Origin: CAZRCG01 sp964598565
Lineage (GTDB): Bacteria > Bdellovibrionota > UBA2394
Direction: 5' to 3'
Assembly: GCA_964598565.1 (NCBI GenBank)
Contig: CAZRCG010000001.1
Coordinates: 503,798-567,797, forward strand
Length of the DNA: 64,000 nt
Shown here in pieces: positions 1 through 8,518 of this stretch. The notes beneath the pieces were generated by a model. That model worked only from the letters and a program-made list of their open reading frames with translations. It was not told the origin of the DNA and searched no databases. Both the position numbers and the translations under genes were made by a program. How positions within the stretch are numbered: the stretch's first letter is position 1; every line of letters starts with the position of its first letter.

Positions 1-2734
1 CGCCTGGGGTATCAAATACATCGGCCATACGTAGCAGATCATCGCCGCCAGTGGTGGGAAATTCAGGAAGGGGTTTGCGCTCTTTGATTGCGGCCGTCAC
101 CCTGCCATACCACTGTTCTCCTAAAACATCGCCCCGCCACTGTGCTATTCGACCGACTTCCTCTTCGACAGGCTTAACGCGGCTCCCATAAGCCTCGGAA
201 GCAACAGTCATCAAGTCAGGTATGTCAAACCCGTCGCAAACATTTGGATAGGACTCACATGAAAAATCGCCCACTCTTTCTAAACCCGGAATATCATATC
301 CTCCAAATGCATATTTCAGCAGACGCTGCCGTTGAACCGACTGGTGGCGATGCTTAATGGCATTCCACTGTGCCGCAATTTTGGGATACCGAGAAATCGT
401 ATGCTTCACCTGAGCTTCGAGCCATTCAATCATTTTTTTCTGCCGCCCCGCCTGCTCATCATGGTCTGGTAGTTTGCCTTTCACAAACCCAGCTTTCGTA
501 GCAAGCCTCGCAATCTCGACATCGTTCGTCACAATATCTTGATGATACTTTTCTAGCCTCGCCAACAAGGTATGGGCCGCCACATTAAACGCCCCATCTT
601 CACCCAATACTTTCGCTGCGGGATGCTGAAATGCCATTGTTTCATTGATCTGAGAATTCTGAAGAATATATGCTTTAAATATTTTTTCGGCAGCCCCGGC
701 CATTCCCTCTGCCATCGCCGTATCGAACATGAATGGCTCGAAGACGGCCTCTTTTGAACGAAAGGCCTGACCTTGCTTTTCAAGCGCCTCTACATGTTTC
801 TTCAAATCTTCAAAATCAACTTCCGCTTTGCCTATCGGCCCAAACGGATTCTCCGATATTCCCTCCTTCGAATAAAATTCCCAGGCTCTTTGCTCCACCA
901 TGATTCTAGCAAATTCACTATTCATCCAGGCTCGCATGGCGGGGGTCAACCGGCTGTCAGCAAAACTTGCCTTAAACAGCATCGAGGCATGTTCTTGGAA
1001 GCGAACTAAACTTTCGGAAAATGGCTCCACCGGCCGTATATGGAAGGTCTTGTAGACATGCTCCATCCACGGCCCTCGAATATAATTTTCCTGAAGGGTG
1101 GTGTAGAGATAATCAAATCGTGCCGCCATTACGTCGTCTGATAACAACAAAGCTTTTTGCCAAGACTCCAAATCTCTTTTATAGGCTTCGAATACCTTGT
1201 CATAGGGCTGCATAATGCGCGGGACGGAATTGGATGTCTGATCGGTTTTATCTTGGCCTCTAAAAAAATTTCTCTCCGTAGCTTCTAAACTTGCATGGTT
1301 CATAGCCAGCTCAACAATCGTTGCCATCGGCGTCTTACGAAGATCTGACTGTGCCCAGGCGATCATAGATTTTTCGGCTGACTTCGACAATAAAGCCTCG
1401 TTTTCTTCTTCAGAATCGGTGAGCGCAATCTCAGAACGCGTTAAATTCTGAATGACCTCGGCTCGCTCGTTTTGCGCTTTAGCATCAGCGCCTTGAATAG
1501 ACTGAAGCTTCTGAGAAACAAGGGGCAACTGCTTCCAAAGAAGTCTCTCCTCAGCCAATTGTTGCTTGGCCCACATCGTTAAGAGCTGCAGTGATTGTTC
1601 GAAAGGCGTGACCGATGGTTTGGCGATCGTCAAAGATAAGCTATCTGGTGTCGCGTCTTCGGCGGCGCTTTGAATCGAGGCATACGCCGATATGAAATGC
1701 CTTAGATCGCTTAAACTATATCGCTTCTCGGCAATATCGTTCAGTAGTTCATCGAGTTTTATACTTTGATTCGTCTTTTGCCTAAGGGCCAACGTTTTGA
1801 GAAATCCTCGGTACGACTTGGCCACACGACGAATCGCAGGACTAAGCGATGCTAATTTGATTTCAAGCGCATGATCATCGGTCGTGCCCACGATATCGTG
1901 CACCGTCGTTGTTACCAACTGAACGGCCTCTTGAAGCTGCTGCTGTTTATCGATCCATTCTTTTGGTAGCGAGGTGAGCCTCGCTAGTTCATCGAGCATC
2001 TCAAGCGGGGGGATCTTGCGACTGGCCAAATCACTAAGCTTATCGACTAGAGCCTCAGATATGCCTTGCTCCACTAGAGCCTCTATCAACACGATTCTCA
2101 TATCTTCATTGGCTGTGAGCATTCGATCGTAGGCGGCCAGCAACATCTCTAAAATAGGCGCCTCAACCGCTGACTGATCTAAGATGGTATTTTCCTCTAC
2201 CAAGGATGCCACCTTTTTTTCTTGGTTCCTTCTTGCGGTATACGCGTCATCAAATATCTTCTTCCAGTGATTCTGTCGCTCTTGCGTTAAAATCTTTGTC
2301 CAGGATTGAGTCTTCGACAATTCCACCATTTGCTTAATTTCTTGATAAATGGCCTGGCTCTCCGCCACAGAAATTATCCGCCCATCTCGCAGTGCCTCAA
2401 CAAGCCTTATCGTATGTCGCACGAGCGAATCAGGCTTGTTTTCGGCTTTTTCTATCTCTGACCATAGGTCTTTTAAAAATTGATCGACGCTGGCTAAGTA
2501 ATTTTGCTTCCGTACCAGCTCGCGATCTTGGAAAGCTTCCGCGGGAGCGGATGCTGCGGCGGTGATCTCAGCAAGCGGATCGAGCGTGGTTACTTCAGGT
2601 GCACAAAAATCGAGCCCCGATTGAGCAAAAACATTCAGCGATAGACCGATCAGACTGGCCGTCACGAGAGTCACTCGAAGAACGATGGCGCTAGCCATGC
2701 CTTTGCAGCGGTCCTGATTCGCAAACGTCGACAT
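1..2734 (-). CDS. Large exported helical protein of unknown function (C-terminus beyond window)
   Basis: The reading frame is open from an ATG at 2734 to the left edge, giving 911 codons with no stop, so the C-terminus is missing. A second ATG at 2698 starts a compact signal peptide (MASAIVLRVTLV..., ending near NVFAQ) and may be the true start; the longer form only adds 12 residues. The mature part is rich in Glu, Lys, Gln and Leu and reads as long alpha-helices. I see no catalytic motif such as HExxH, Walker A or NPPY. It lies 136 bases downstream of the 1670-residue peptidase/kinase-like gene on the same strand and may be co-transcribed with it. The two share an exported, giant, helix-rich style, but I could not align them. 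Function unknown. Confidence 0.8.
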   Translation of the reverse strand, partial: MSTFANQDRCKGMASAIVLRVTLVTASLIGLSLNVFAQSGLDFCAPEVTTLDPLAEITAAASAPAEAFQDRELVRKQNYLASVDQFLKDLWSEIEKAENKPDSLVRHTIRLVEALRDGRIISVAESQAIYQEIKQMVELSKTQSWTKILTQERQNHWKKIFDDAYTARRNQEKKVASLVEENTILDQSAVEAPILEMLLAAYDRMLTANEDMRIVLIEALVEQGISEALVDKLSDLASRKIPPLEMLDELARLTSLPKEWIDKQQQLQEAVQLVTTTVHDIVGTTDDHALEIKLASLSPAIRRVAKSYRGFLKTLALRQKTNQSIKLDELLNDIAEKRYSLSDLRHFISAYASIQSAAEDATPDSLSLTIAKPSVTPFEQSLQLLTMWAKQQLAEERLLWKQLPLVSQKLQSIQGADAKAQNERAEVIQNLTRSEIALTDSEEENEALLSKSAEKSMIAWAQSDLRKTPMATIVELAMNHASLEATERNFFRGQDKTDQTSNSVPRIMQPYDKVFEAYKRDLESWQKALLLSDDVMAARFDYLYTTLQENYIRGPWMEHVYKTFHIRPVEPFSESLVRFQEHASMLFKASFADSRLTPAMRAWMNSEFARIMVEQRAWEFYSKEGISENPFGPIGKAEVDFEDLKKHVEALEKQGQAFRSKEAVFEPFMFDTAMAEGMAGAAEKIFKAYILQNSQINETMAFQHPAAKVLGEDGAFNVAAHTLLARLEKYHQDIVTNDVEIARLATKAGFVKGKLPDHDEQAGRQKKMIEWLEAQVKHTISRYPKIAAQWNAIKHRHQSVQRQRLLKYAFGGYDIPGLERVGDFSCESYPNVCDGFDIPDLMTVASEAYGSRVKPVEEEVGRIAQWRGDVLGEQWYGRVTAAIKERKPLPEFPTTGGDDLLRMADVFDTPG

Positions 2735-2870
2735 GGCCTGTTGCCTATGGCTCGCCAAAGTTGCGCTGCGCGCGCACACCACGCCACGGTCAGAGTTTCC
2801 GAGATATCGACAAAACCAATCCACGTCAGGGTAATAGTGCAAAAGAGACGCCAGAAAGATGGTAATAATT

Positions 2871-5800
2871 TTAATGGTTTGCGGGGCTACTACGCAAAAA
2901 TGTGACAGTCGCTTTCACGGCCTGCAAGCAGCTTAAGCCCACTCGCTGAGGCCTTGAAAACACTTGAGCCAAAGCTGCCTCAGCTTTATCGGAAGCTAAA
3001 GCGAGCGCCATTTTCTGGGGTATTGATAAGCGAGCACGAATTTCCCACTCGAGAATAGCTGACAAAACAGAAGGGCCTTTCCTATGTTTGCTAGCGATAT
3101 GCAGCATTGTTTCAAACCACTTCATCAGTCGAAATACAGACGATGCGAGTTCTGAATCGAGAGGCGATAAGGTGGAACGAAGCTGCAAGAGCCCTACCAA
3201 AAGCTCTTCTGTAATATTTTGGCCCTGAGGTTGTTTCAAAATTTGCAACAACTCCCCTCGCTCATCAGAAAAATCACCGAGCGCTTGGGTCAAAAACCGC
3301 TCGGTGCGAGAAAGCACTCTGACCCCGTCTACCCTGTCGCCTTGTGAGAGATCGTTCATCAAGGCAAAAACAAATCGAGCGAAGAAATCGCGATGACTAA
3401 TTTGAAACGAAGAGTATTGTCCAAAATCAATATGCCCCACGGTATCTGAGTTCTGCAAAATATTGCCAAGTTGCCGGTCAGTATCTATTTCTACCGTTTC
3501 ATTACCTACGGATTCTAGAAAGAGCCGAATCTCGGCGCGCAATAAGGCATCAATGGCTGTATCTCGCTCCCCACGATCTTCAATCTGATCGATGCGTGCT
3601 CCATCAAAGTAGGGGGCGACAATGACTTCATCCACAACAGCCCCCTCGACTTTAGAATAACGCTCTGCTGGTAGCACTCTCACTCGGCTTTCTCGACCGA
3701 CCTGAGAATAACGCGCCTCGGCTCTCTGTCGCCTGGCCCATTCGCCATTCTGTTCATTGAATTCAAGTTCAGCTTCCGTCATCGCTTTTGCTTCATCGGG
3801 CACCCCTAAATAAGGACGAAAAAATCCATCCGGTGATCTTCGATCGGCGGCCTCAAGCGCCCGCCTTGTTTTACCATGCACTCTATCAAGCAGGTTATGC
3901 GAATAGGGCCTCTTCATGCTGAATACCTTTCTTGTTTCTCGGCCTTGAGAATCTCGAAATAAAACAAAAACCGTGACTTTAACGCTACCCGCCTTGACTC
4001 CAAAAATATGAACCAAATCTTTTTTCTCTGCTTCATTCAAATGAGGCTTCAACCAATCGTAGAGAGTCGCATAGCTTGGCGTATCGGCCTCATCTTCGGC
4101 CTGCTTAAAGCGCTCTCGAAATGCCGATGATATCTGGGGCACCCGTGCCAGAAATTGTAGAAGTTTCCAACCAAGAGGGCCCAAGCCCCCGATTAAGCGA
4201 GCAACTCTATCGGCCCTTAGCATTTCTTTCTCGGTCTCACTGGTGGAAGCGCGCTCAAGGCCTTGATTCTCAAGATCCGCTTGAGCGATAAGCAGAGCTC
4301 GCTCGTACGAATTAAACGAGGCCAAAAATTCTTCTGATAAAATTTGTAAATGGGAGCTAAGACCGCTCCCATTTGTTGATAGAAAGAAATCACTGATCGC
4401 ATCTTCTTGATAAGTTTTAGAGTCGACAAGTCGGCCTTCTAACGTTGGCTGGGTAAGTAAGGCCGCCGCAAAGACCGTCTGCAAATCCGAAGAAAGATAC
4501 GAGAAGTCATGCGACAGGCCGGCCAATTTCTCTTTAATTTTCTCTTTCACCTGAAGCCCCAGTTCTTGCCCAGTCACACTCCCTAAGGCGGCCTGTACCT
4601 CCGCCAGAATAACAGAATAAGACGCAGGAACGATGGACTCGACGGCTCGCATACCAGACACCACATAAGAACTTAAAGCCCAAGCTATTCGATCGAGAGT
4701 TTGATCTGCCTCGCTGGTGGATGAACGACCAAGTAAAAACTGCCTAAACTGATGAGCATCCTCCAAAGATATTTCTTTGAATAGAACGGCTATCGCATTC
4801 AAGGTAGCCAATGTGTCATTGCTACGCCCTCTCTCTTGGCTCAATGTTTCCAAAACAGCTTCGCGCGAGGCGAACGATCCCTGTGTTTTTAAACTCACCA
4901 GCTGCTTGGCTTCTTGCTCAGATGGATGCACCTTGGCCATCAAGGCCTCTATTTTTCGATTTACGACAAATCGAAAGGGGCTGTGAGACATGACAATTCT
5001 CATATTTTCTACAGCATCTTCCATGGCTTTGCGTCGCGCTACGGACGTTTTTGCTTCCACAATATTTCTCGAAATGGACTCCAAAAGTGTATCGACCAAA
5101 CGGCTAAACTGATGAATAGATGGAACAAGAGCCCGCACCTGAATGGCTTCAGAAAATAGGCTAGCCAACCTGAGGTTCGTCCCGGCAATTTCAAGAGCTT
5201 CTTTAAAATAGGCGTCCGATACCGGAGACGTTGGCTCTAACGCTACAGCATCCAAAAGCCGAATCATTCTGGTATTCGGGCCATCCGTAGGTCGTTGAGA
5301 CTGAACAATTTGCCTTTGAAGCTCTTCAACCCTATCTCGATGCAGCCCCAGAATTCCGCTTAAGTTATGAGCTTCTCTCCGAGCGCTGACATACTTCTTC
5401 ACAAAGAACTCCCATGATTGAGCTGAGAGGCGTTCGGCAATAGCAGATTCATTCTCATTGAGGGGCAAGGCTTTTGCTGCAAAATCTATCGCGTCTATCA
5501 AGAGCCAATAACTCTGATTTTCAATATAATGTTCATGGTTATCAATTTGCCGGCCTAAAGACTCGAGACCAAACGACGCTTCTGAAAGGGACTCTGCAGA
5601 AGACCTAGACAAGACCTGCTGTCCCGCTGACAGTTCTCTGCCATCAAATTCAGACTCTAGCTCATCAAATTCAGACTCTAGCTCATCGCTATCTTCCCCA
5701 CTAAGTTCCCCCCTCTCTGCCGCAAACATCGAAGCCTTAAAGGTAAAGTGACGCAGGCGATCGAGAGCTTGGCCTTCGTCCGTTTGCAAGAAAGCCTGGA

Positions 5801-7883
5801 GCTGACTAGGAGAATTTGAATAACGTAAATTCGCCCAAAATGCCGTCAGGCCCTCATACAAATCAGAGGCGAGTGTATTTTGTGAACGAATAAATTCGCT
5901 AATCCTGCCCTGCATATCGTCATCAGCAAGACGAAGAATCCCAAGATCGCGGGCCATATTTCGTATAAAAGAGCTTTTAGTCGAATAGCGAATCCGAAGA
6001 CTCGGATTCATTAAATCACGAACCGAAGATATTCTGAGCGCCTCCCAGCGATCCCAACGCTTCATTTGTCGAAAAGAATTTTTAGCTCGTTTTTCTAAAT
6101 GAGCCTCATCGGTAAGTTCGTTCTGCCAACCGGGAGCATTGACATTACTTAACTGGGGAGCCTGCTGAGCCAAGTAAGAAATCCAGGATGGGTTTGTCTC
6201 AAGATCGGGCAATTCATAAGACATCGAGGTAAAGGCGAGCGCCTTACCAAACGACGGAGTGCCTCGTCGCATAAATGGCAAAAAGAGACTTTCACGGGGC
6301 GAGATTCTCTCCTCATGAGGGCCTGCCTTCCAGCGCGGGTGAGCCTGCAGAATAGAAACCACCTCATTGATCGTTTCAAGAGCCGGTCTTAATGTTCGTG
6401 AAAAGAGAATCTGACTTCCGAGGGCTGGCATGGAATCCGCGCTCTGAAAGAGTTTCAATAAACTCGGACTATGAATCGCTCGTATTCTATTTGAAACATC
6501 AAGACTTCCCTCGCGGCCCACCAACAGGCCCGCCGCCTTTTCATTCAGAGCATGAAAGAACTCTCGATTGCTTACCATCTCATAGACGGACGCTTCTAAA
6601 TCATTCGACCACCAATCTCTTAAGATCGCCTTACCATGCATCGCCTGGTAGCCGCTACGCGGCAAACCATTAAGAGATGAAAATGAAAGGTGAGGGTTCT
6701 TGTGTGAGAGCAAGTAGAAGCTTGAAAGAGCCAGCTCAGACACGGGCCGCTTTGGGCCAGACGATTTTTCTTCCCGCTGCAATGCCTCGTCTTTTCCTGC
6801 TGTCTCATGGTCAGTCTGATGAATGAGATAGTCGCTCAGCTTCAAAGCTCTGCGAATGTCACTAGGGGCTATCGAAATTTGAGCCATAGCCATCTCATAC
6901 TGTAAATTCTCAAGTTCTCGAAAAATACTATGAGTAAAAAATTCAGGTTCTAAAATCTTAGGCGGCGTCGAAAACTGGAAAACAACTCCATCACTCTTCT
7001 TACCACTTGGTGCAAAAAATTGTTCGTGAGCTGCGACTATCTCAAACAGACTCTGAATGCGATCTGAATAGGGCTTTCGTCTTAAGTCGAGTAGATACTT
7101 TTCAAACGCACTTCCTGATTCTGAAATAGCCTCGCTTAAGAAATAGGCTTCATGCTCAGGCCAAAGATCTCTTGCGTCTTCCACGCCCGTCGGGCGCCGA
7201 ACGCTGTCCACCACATTCGCAAGCCGAAGGGCATTGACTCGAAGGTCTGCGTCTGGATGACTCCCAAAAAATGACTGCACCGTCGAAACTGGGGGACTGA
7301 GCATTCCAAACTCCGAGTAAACAGGAGACATATTAATCGGAAACCACTCGGGAGCTTTTTGAAAGCCCTTGAAACTCATACTCTCATGAATATCGTCTAG
7401 AACCTCGGCGAGCGCTGAGGGATCATCTCCTGCCATTAAAGCCGATTGAAAGGCATGCTCATCCGCAAAAGCCTCATGAACCTTCGAATGAAGATGTTCA
7501 AATCGTCGATCACTCAAATAGTAGGGATGCGCCATCTCATGCGCTAAGACCGCCCTCACTTTTGCCTTGTCTGAGAGAAGCCTGAGCATTGTGAAATTCA
7601 ACTGGATTCGAGCCGGCCGTCCCAACTCGTGCCGACGAACCCAGGCACTTGGAGGGCCCCAATTTCTCAGAATCTCGATACGAAAAGGTATCGCTGAAGA
7701 GGCACTAAGACCTTGGGGTGGCGCGATAGCCTCTAGAACTTGCCGCATCGTCTGCACAAGTTTCAAGCCTTTCAATGGACTTGGATTGGTCTGGGCACTT
7801 GGCTCCGCCCAAGATTTAAGGGGAATACCGGCGACCATACCGATCACAACCAACACTGAAACGACCAGACAAGAAAATCTCAT
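2871..7883 (-). CDS. Exported M48-like metallopeptidase fused to UbiB/ABC1-like atypical kinase
   Basis: The protein has 1670 residues from the ATG at 7883, chosen because a signal peptide (MRFSCLVVSVLVVIG..., cleavage near SWA-EP) begins there; an in-frame ATG at 7940 would add 19 residues. Residues 115-119 are HEMAH, followed by EAFAD, matching the M48 zinc motif HExxH...ExxAD. About 1000 residues of helix-rich sequence follow. Near the C-terminus the UbiB/ABC1 kinase signatures appear in order: GWKLLQ (KxGQ-like, K1240), SMKRP (beta-3 lysine, K1324), ELEF (ExD region, E1372), APYFDG (hinge), DRQLGN (catalytic D1469, N1474) and IDFG (D1486). The K-to-K and K-to-E spacings are close to those of ADCK3. 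UbiB proteins normally act in the cytoplasm or matrix on ubiquinone biosynthesis; an exported, peptidase-linked version is unusual. Substrate unknown. Confidence 0.85.
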   Translation of the reverse strand: MRFSCLVVSVLVVIGMVAGIPLKSWAEPSAQTNPSPLKGLKLVQTMRQVLEAIAPPQGLSASSAIPFRIEILRNWGPPSAWVRRHELGRPARIQLNFTMLRLLSDKAKVRAVLAHEMAHPYYLSDRRFEHLHSKVHEAFADEHAFQSALMAGDDPSALAEVLDDIHESMSFKGFQKAPEWFPINMSPVYSEFGMLSPPVSTVQSFFGSHPDADLRVNALRLANVVDSVRRPTGVEDARDLWPEHEAYFLSEAISESGSAFEKYLLDLRRKPYSDRIQSLFEIVAAHEQFFAPSGKKSDGVVFQFSTPPKILEPEFFTHSIFRELENLQYEMAMAQISIAPSDIRRALKLSDYLIHQTDHETAGKDEALQREEKSSGPKRPVSELALSSFYLLSHKNPHLSFSSLNGLPRSGYQAMHGKAILRDWWSNDLEASVYEMVSNREFFHALNEKAAGLLVGREGSLDVSNRIRAIHSPSLLKLFQSADSMPALGSQILFSRTLRPALETINEVVSILQAHPRWKAGPHEERISPRESLFLPFMRRGTPSFGKALAFTSMSYELPDLETNPSWISYLAQQAPQLSNVNAPGWQNELTDEAHLEKRAKNSFRQMKRWDRWEALRISSVRDLMNPSLRIRYSTKSSFIRNMARDLGILRLADDDMQGRISEFIRSQNTLASDLYEGLTAFWANLRYSNSPSQLQAFLQTDEGQALDRLRHFTFKASMFAAERGELSGEDSDELESEFDELESEFDGRELSAGQQVLSRSSAESLSEASFGLESLGRQIDNHEHYIENQSYWLLIDAIDFAAKALPLNENESAIAERLSAQSWEFFVKKYVSARREAHNLSGILGLHRDRVEELQRQIVQSQRPTDGPNTRMIRLLDAVALEPTSPVSDAYFKEALEIAGTNLRLASLFSEAIQVRALVPSIHQFSRLVDTLLESISRNIVEAKTSVARRKAMEDAVENMRIVMSHSPFRFVVNRKIEALMAKVHPSEQEAKQLVSLKTQGSFASREAVLETLSQERGRSNDTLATLNAIAVLFKEISLEDAHQFRQFLLGRSSTSEADQTLDRIAWALSSYVVSGMRAVESIVPASYSVILAEVQAALGSVTGQELGLQVKEKIKEKLAGLSHDFSYLSSDLQTVFAAALLTQPTLEGRLVDSKTYQEDAISDFFLSTNGSGLSSHLQILSEEFLASFNSYERALLIAQADLENQGLERASTSETEKEMLRADRVARLIGGLGPLGWKLLQFLARVPQISSAFRERFKQAEDEADTPSYATLYDWLKPHLNEAEKKDLVHIFGVKAGSVKVTVFVLFRDSQGRETRKVFSMKRPYSHNLLDRVHGKTRRALEAADRRSPDGFFRPYLGVPDEAKAMTEAELEFNEQNGEWARRQRAEARYSQVGRESRVRVLPAERYSKVEGAVVDEVIVAPYFDGARIDQIEDRGERDTAIDALLRAEIRLFLESVGNETVEIDTDRQLGNILQNSDTVGHIDFGQYSSFQISHRDFFARFVFALMNDLSQGDRVDGVRVLSRTERFLTQALGDFSDERGELLQILKQPQGQNITEELLVGLLQLRSTLSPLDSELASSVFRLMKWFETMLHIASKHRKGPSVLSAILEWEIRARLSIPQKMALALASDKAEAALAQVFSRPQRVGLSCLQAVKATVTFLRSSPANH
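5643..5684. repeat. Perfect 21-bp tandem duplication within the peptidase/kinase gene
   Basis: Two identical 21-bp units lie head to tail at 5643-5663 and 5664-5684. They are in frame and encode the acidic repeat ELESEFD twice on the minus strand. The identity of the copies points to a recent slippage event in a linker between helical segments. Confidence 0.9.
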
Positions 7884-7995
7884 CGCGGGCGACGTCTGCC
7901 GTGAAAATAAATCACGATGATATCGTACCTGGCCAGCCATTCTTCTTTAGCTGTGCAAGAAGCATGCTAGGAATACTGTTCAAATCGGAAAATTT

Positions 7996-8148
7996 CTAAG
8001 CCTCTAAAATGCTTTTAATCGTTACGGGATCTTTTCGGAGCAAATGCAAAAGTCGATCGGTGATTGGAGATGGCTCATTGAGGCCCCGCTCCCACGCTTC
8101 AATGATTTTCAGAGAACGAGTTGAAGCCCATGCCAAAACGCAGCTCAT
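7996..8148 (-). pseudogene. Fragment of an XRE/HTH antitoxin-like protein
   Basis: The frame ends at 7996 and reads, from the ATG at 8148, 50 residues that contain STRSLKIIEAWERG, NEPSP, RLLHLL and KDP. This matches the recognition helix and C-terminal end of small helix-turn-helix antitoxins of the HigA/MqsA type (pattern S-x-R-T-hydrophobic-x-x-W-E-x-G-x-x-x-P...RLL...P). The usual N-terminal 30-50 residues of such antitoxins are absent: upstream the frame runs into the coding region of the next gene in another register. No toxin gene lies beside it. I read it as a truncated remnant, although a 50-residue peptide could still be made. Confidence 0.5.
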
Positions 8149-8161
8149 AAAAAATCCTGCG

Positions 8162-8518
8162 TTACTGTGCCGATTTAAACTGGGTCGGCACAATCGGCCA
8201 AAGTGAAGTTCTTTTGGTTTGCGTGGTGGCGCTGCGCGGACCACCACGCAAACCCTCCGAACCTTGCAAACCACATAAAGCAATTTCATCGCCAGGCCAC
8301 ACCAGGTGCTTAGAACCAGAAATATCGTCAATCGATTTCTGTTCCGCTTCGACAGGTTTTTGAAATCCTGCGGTGGCAATGGCGGCCACTACCATGGCGA
8401 GAACGGGAATGCTCACGATCAAGAGAGCTGGATTTCGAAAGCTTTTCGCCTCAGCAGATTCCCATGTTGCAAAAAGAACAAACGCGCTAAGTACTAACAC
8501 TGTGAAAAATTGTTTCAT
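8162..8518 (-). CDS. Small exported or membrane protein, unknown
   Basis: 118 residues from the ATG at 8518, preceded by a good ribosome binding site (AGAGGGTG) about 8 bases upstream. The N-terminus (MKQFFTVLVLSAFVLF..., ending near AEA-KS) is a signal peptide. A second hydrophobic stretch (ALLIVSIPVLAMVVAAIATAG) at about residues 31-51 is a membrane helix. The last 40 or so residues overlap two inverted repeats (8216-8254 and 8166-8192) and are low in recognisable structure, so the native C-terminus may have been altered. The start overlaps the divergent start of the Wzi-like gene by 17 bases. Function unknown. Confidence 0.6.
   Translation of the reverse strand: MKQFFTVLVLSAFVLFATWESAEAKSFRNPALLIVSIPVLAMVVAAIATAGFQKPVEAEQKSIDDISGSKHLVWPGDEIALCGLQGSEGLRGGPRSATTQTKRTSLWPIVPTQFKSAQ
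8166..8192. repeat. 8-bp inverted repeat, hairpin
   Basis: TGTGCCGA at 8166-8173 pairs perfectly with TCGGCACA at 8185-8192 around an 11-base loop. It sits at the 3' end of the small exported-protein gene, so on the minus strand it could help end transcription, although no T-run follows. Confidence 0.6.
8216..8254. repeat. 14-bp perfect inverted repeat
   Basis: GGTTTGCGTGGTGG at 8216-8229 is the exact reverse complement of 8241-8254, with an 11-base spacer. It lies within the 3' part of the small exported-protein frame and encodes nothing recognisable there. It could be a strong transcript hairpin, a REP-like element or a mobile-element end. Confidence 0.75.

Noticed and set aside
7567..7920. 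117-residue plus-strand frame opposite the peptidase/kinase start
   Set aside because: It is antisense to a clear signal peptide and HExxH coding region, with no own ribosome binding site or protein-like features.
8149..8379. In-frame extension of the antitoxin fragment to a 127-residue frame
   Set aside because: The extra residues are read in the antisense register of the inverted repeats and of the small exported-protein gene, with no helix-turn-helix features. Only the last 50 residues look real.
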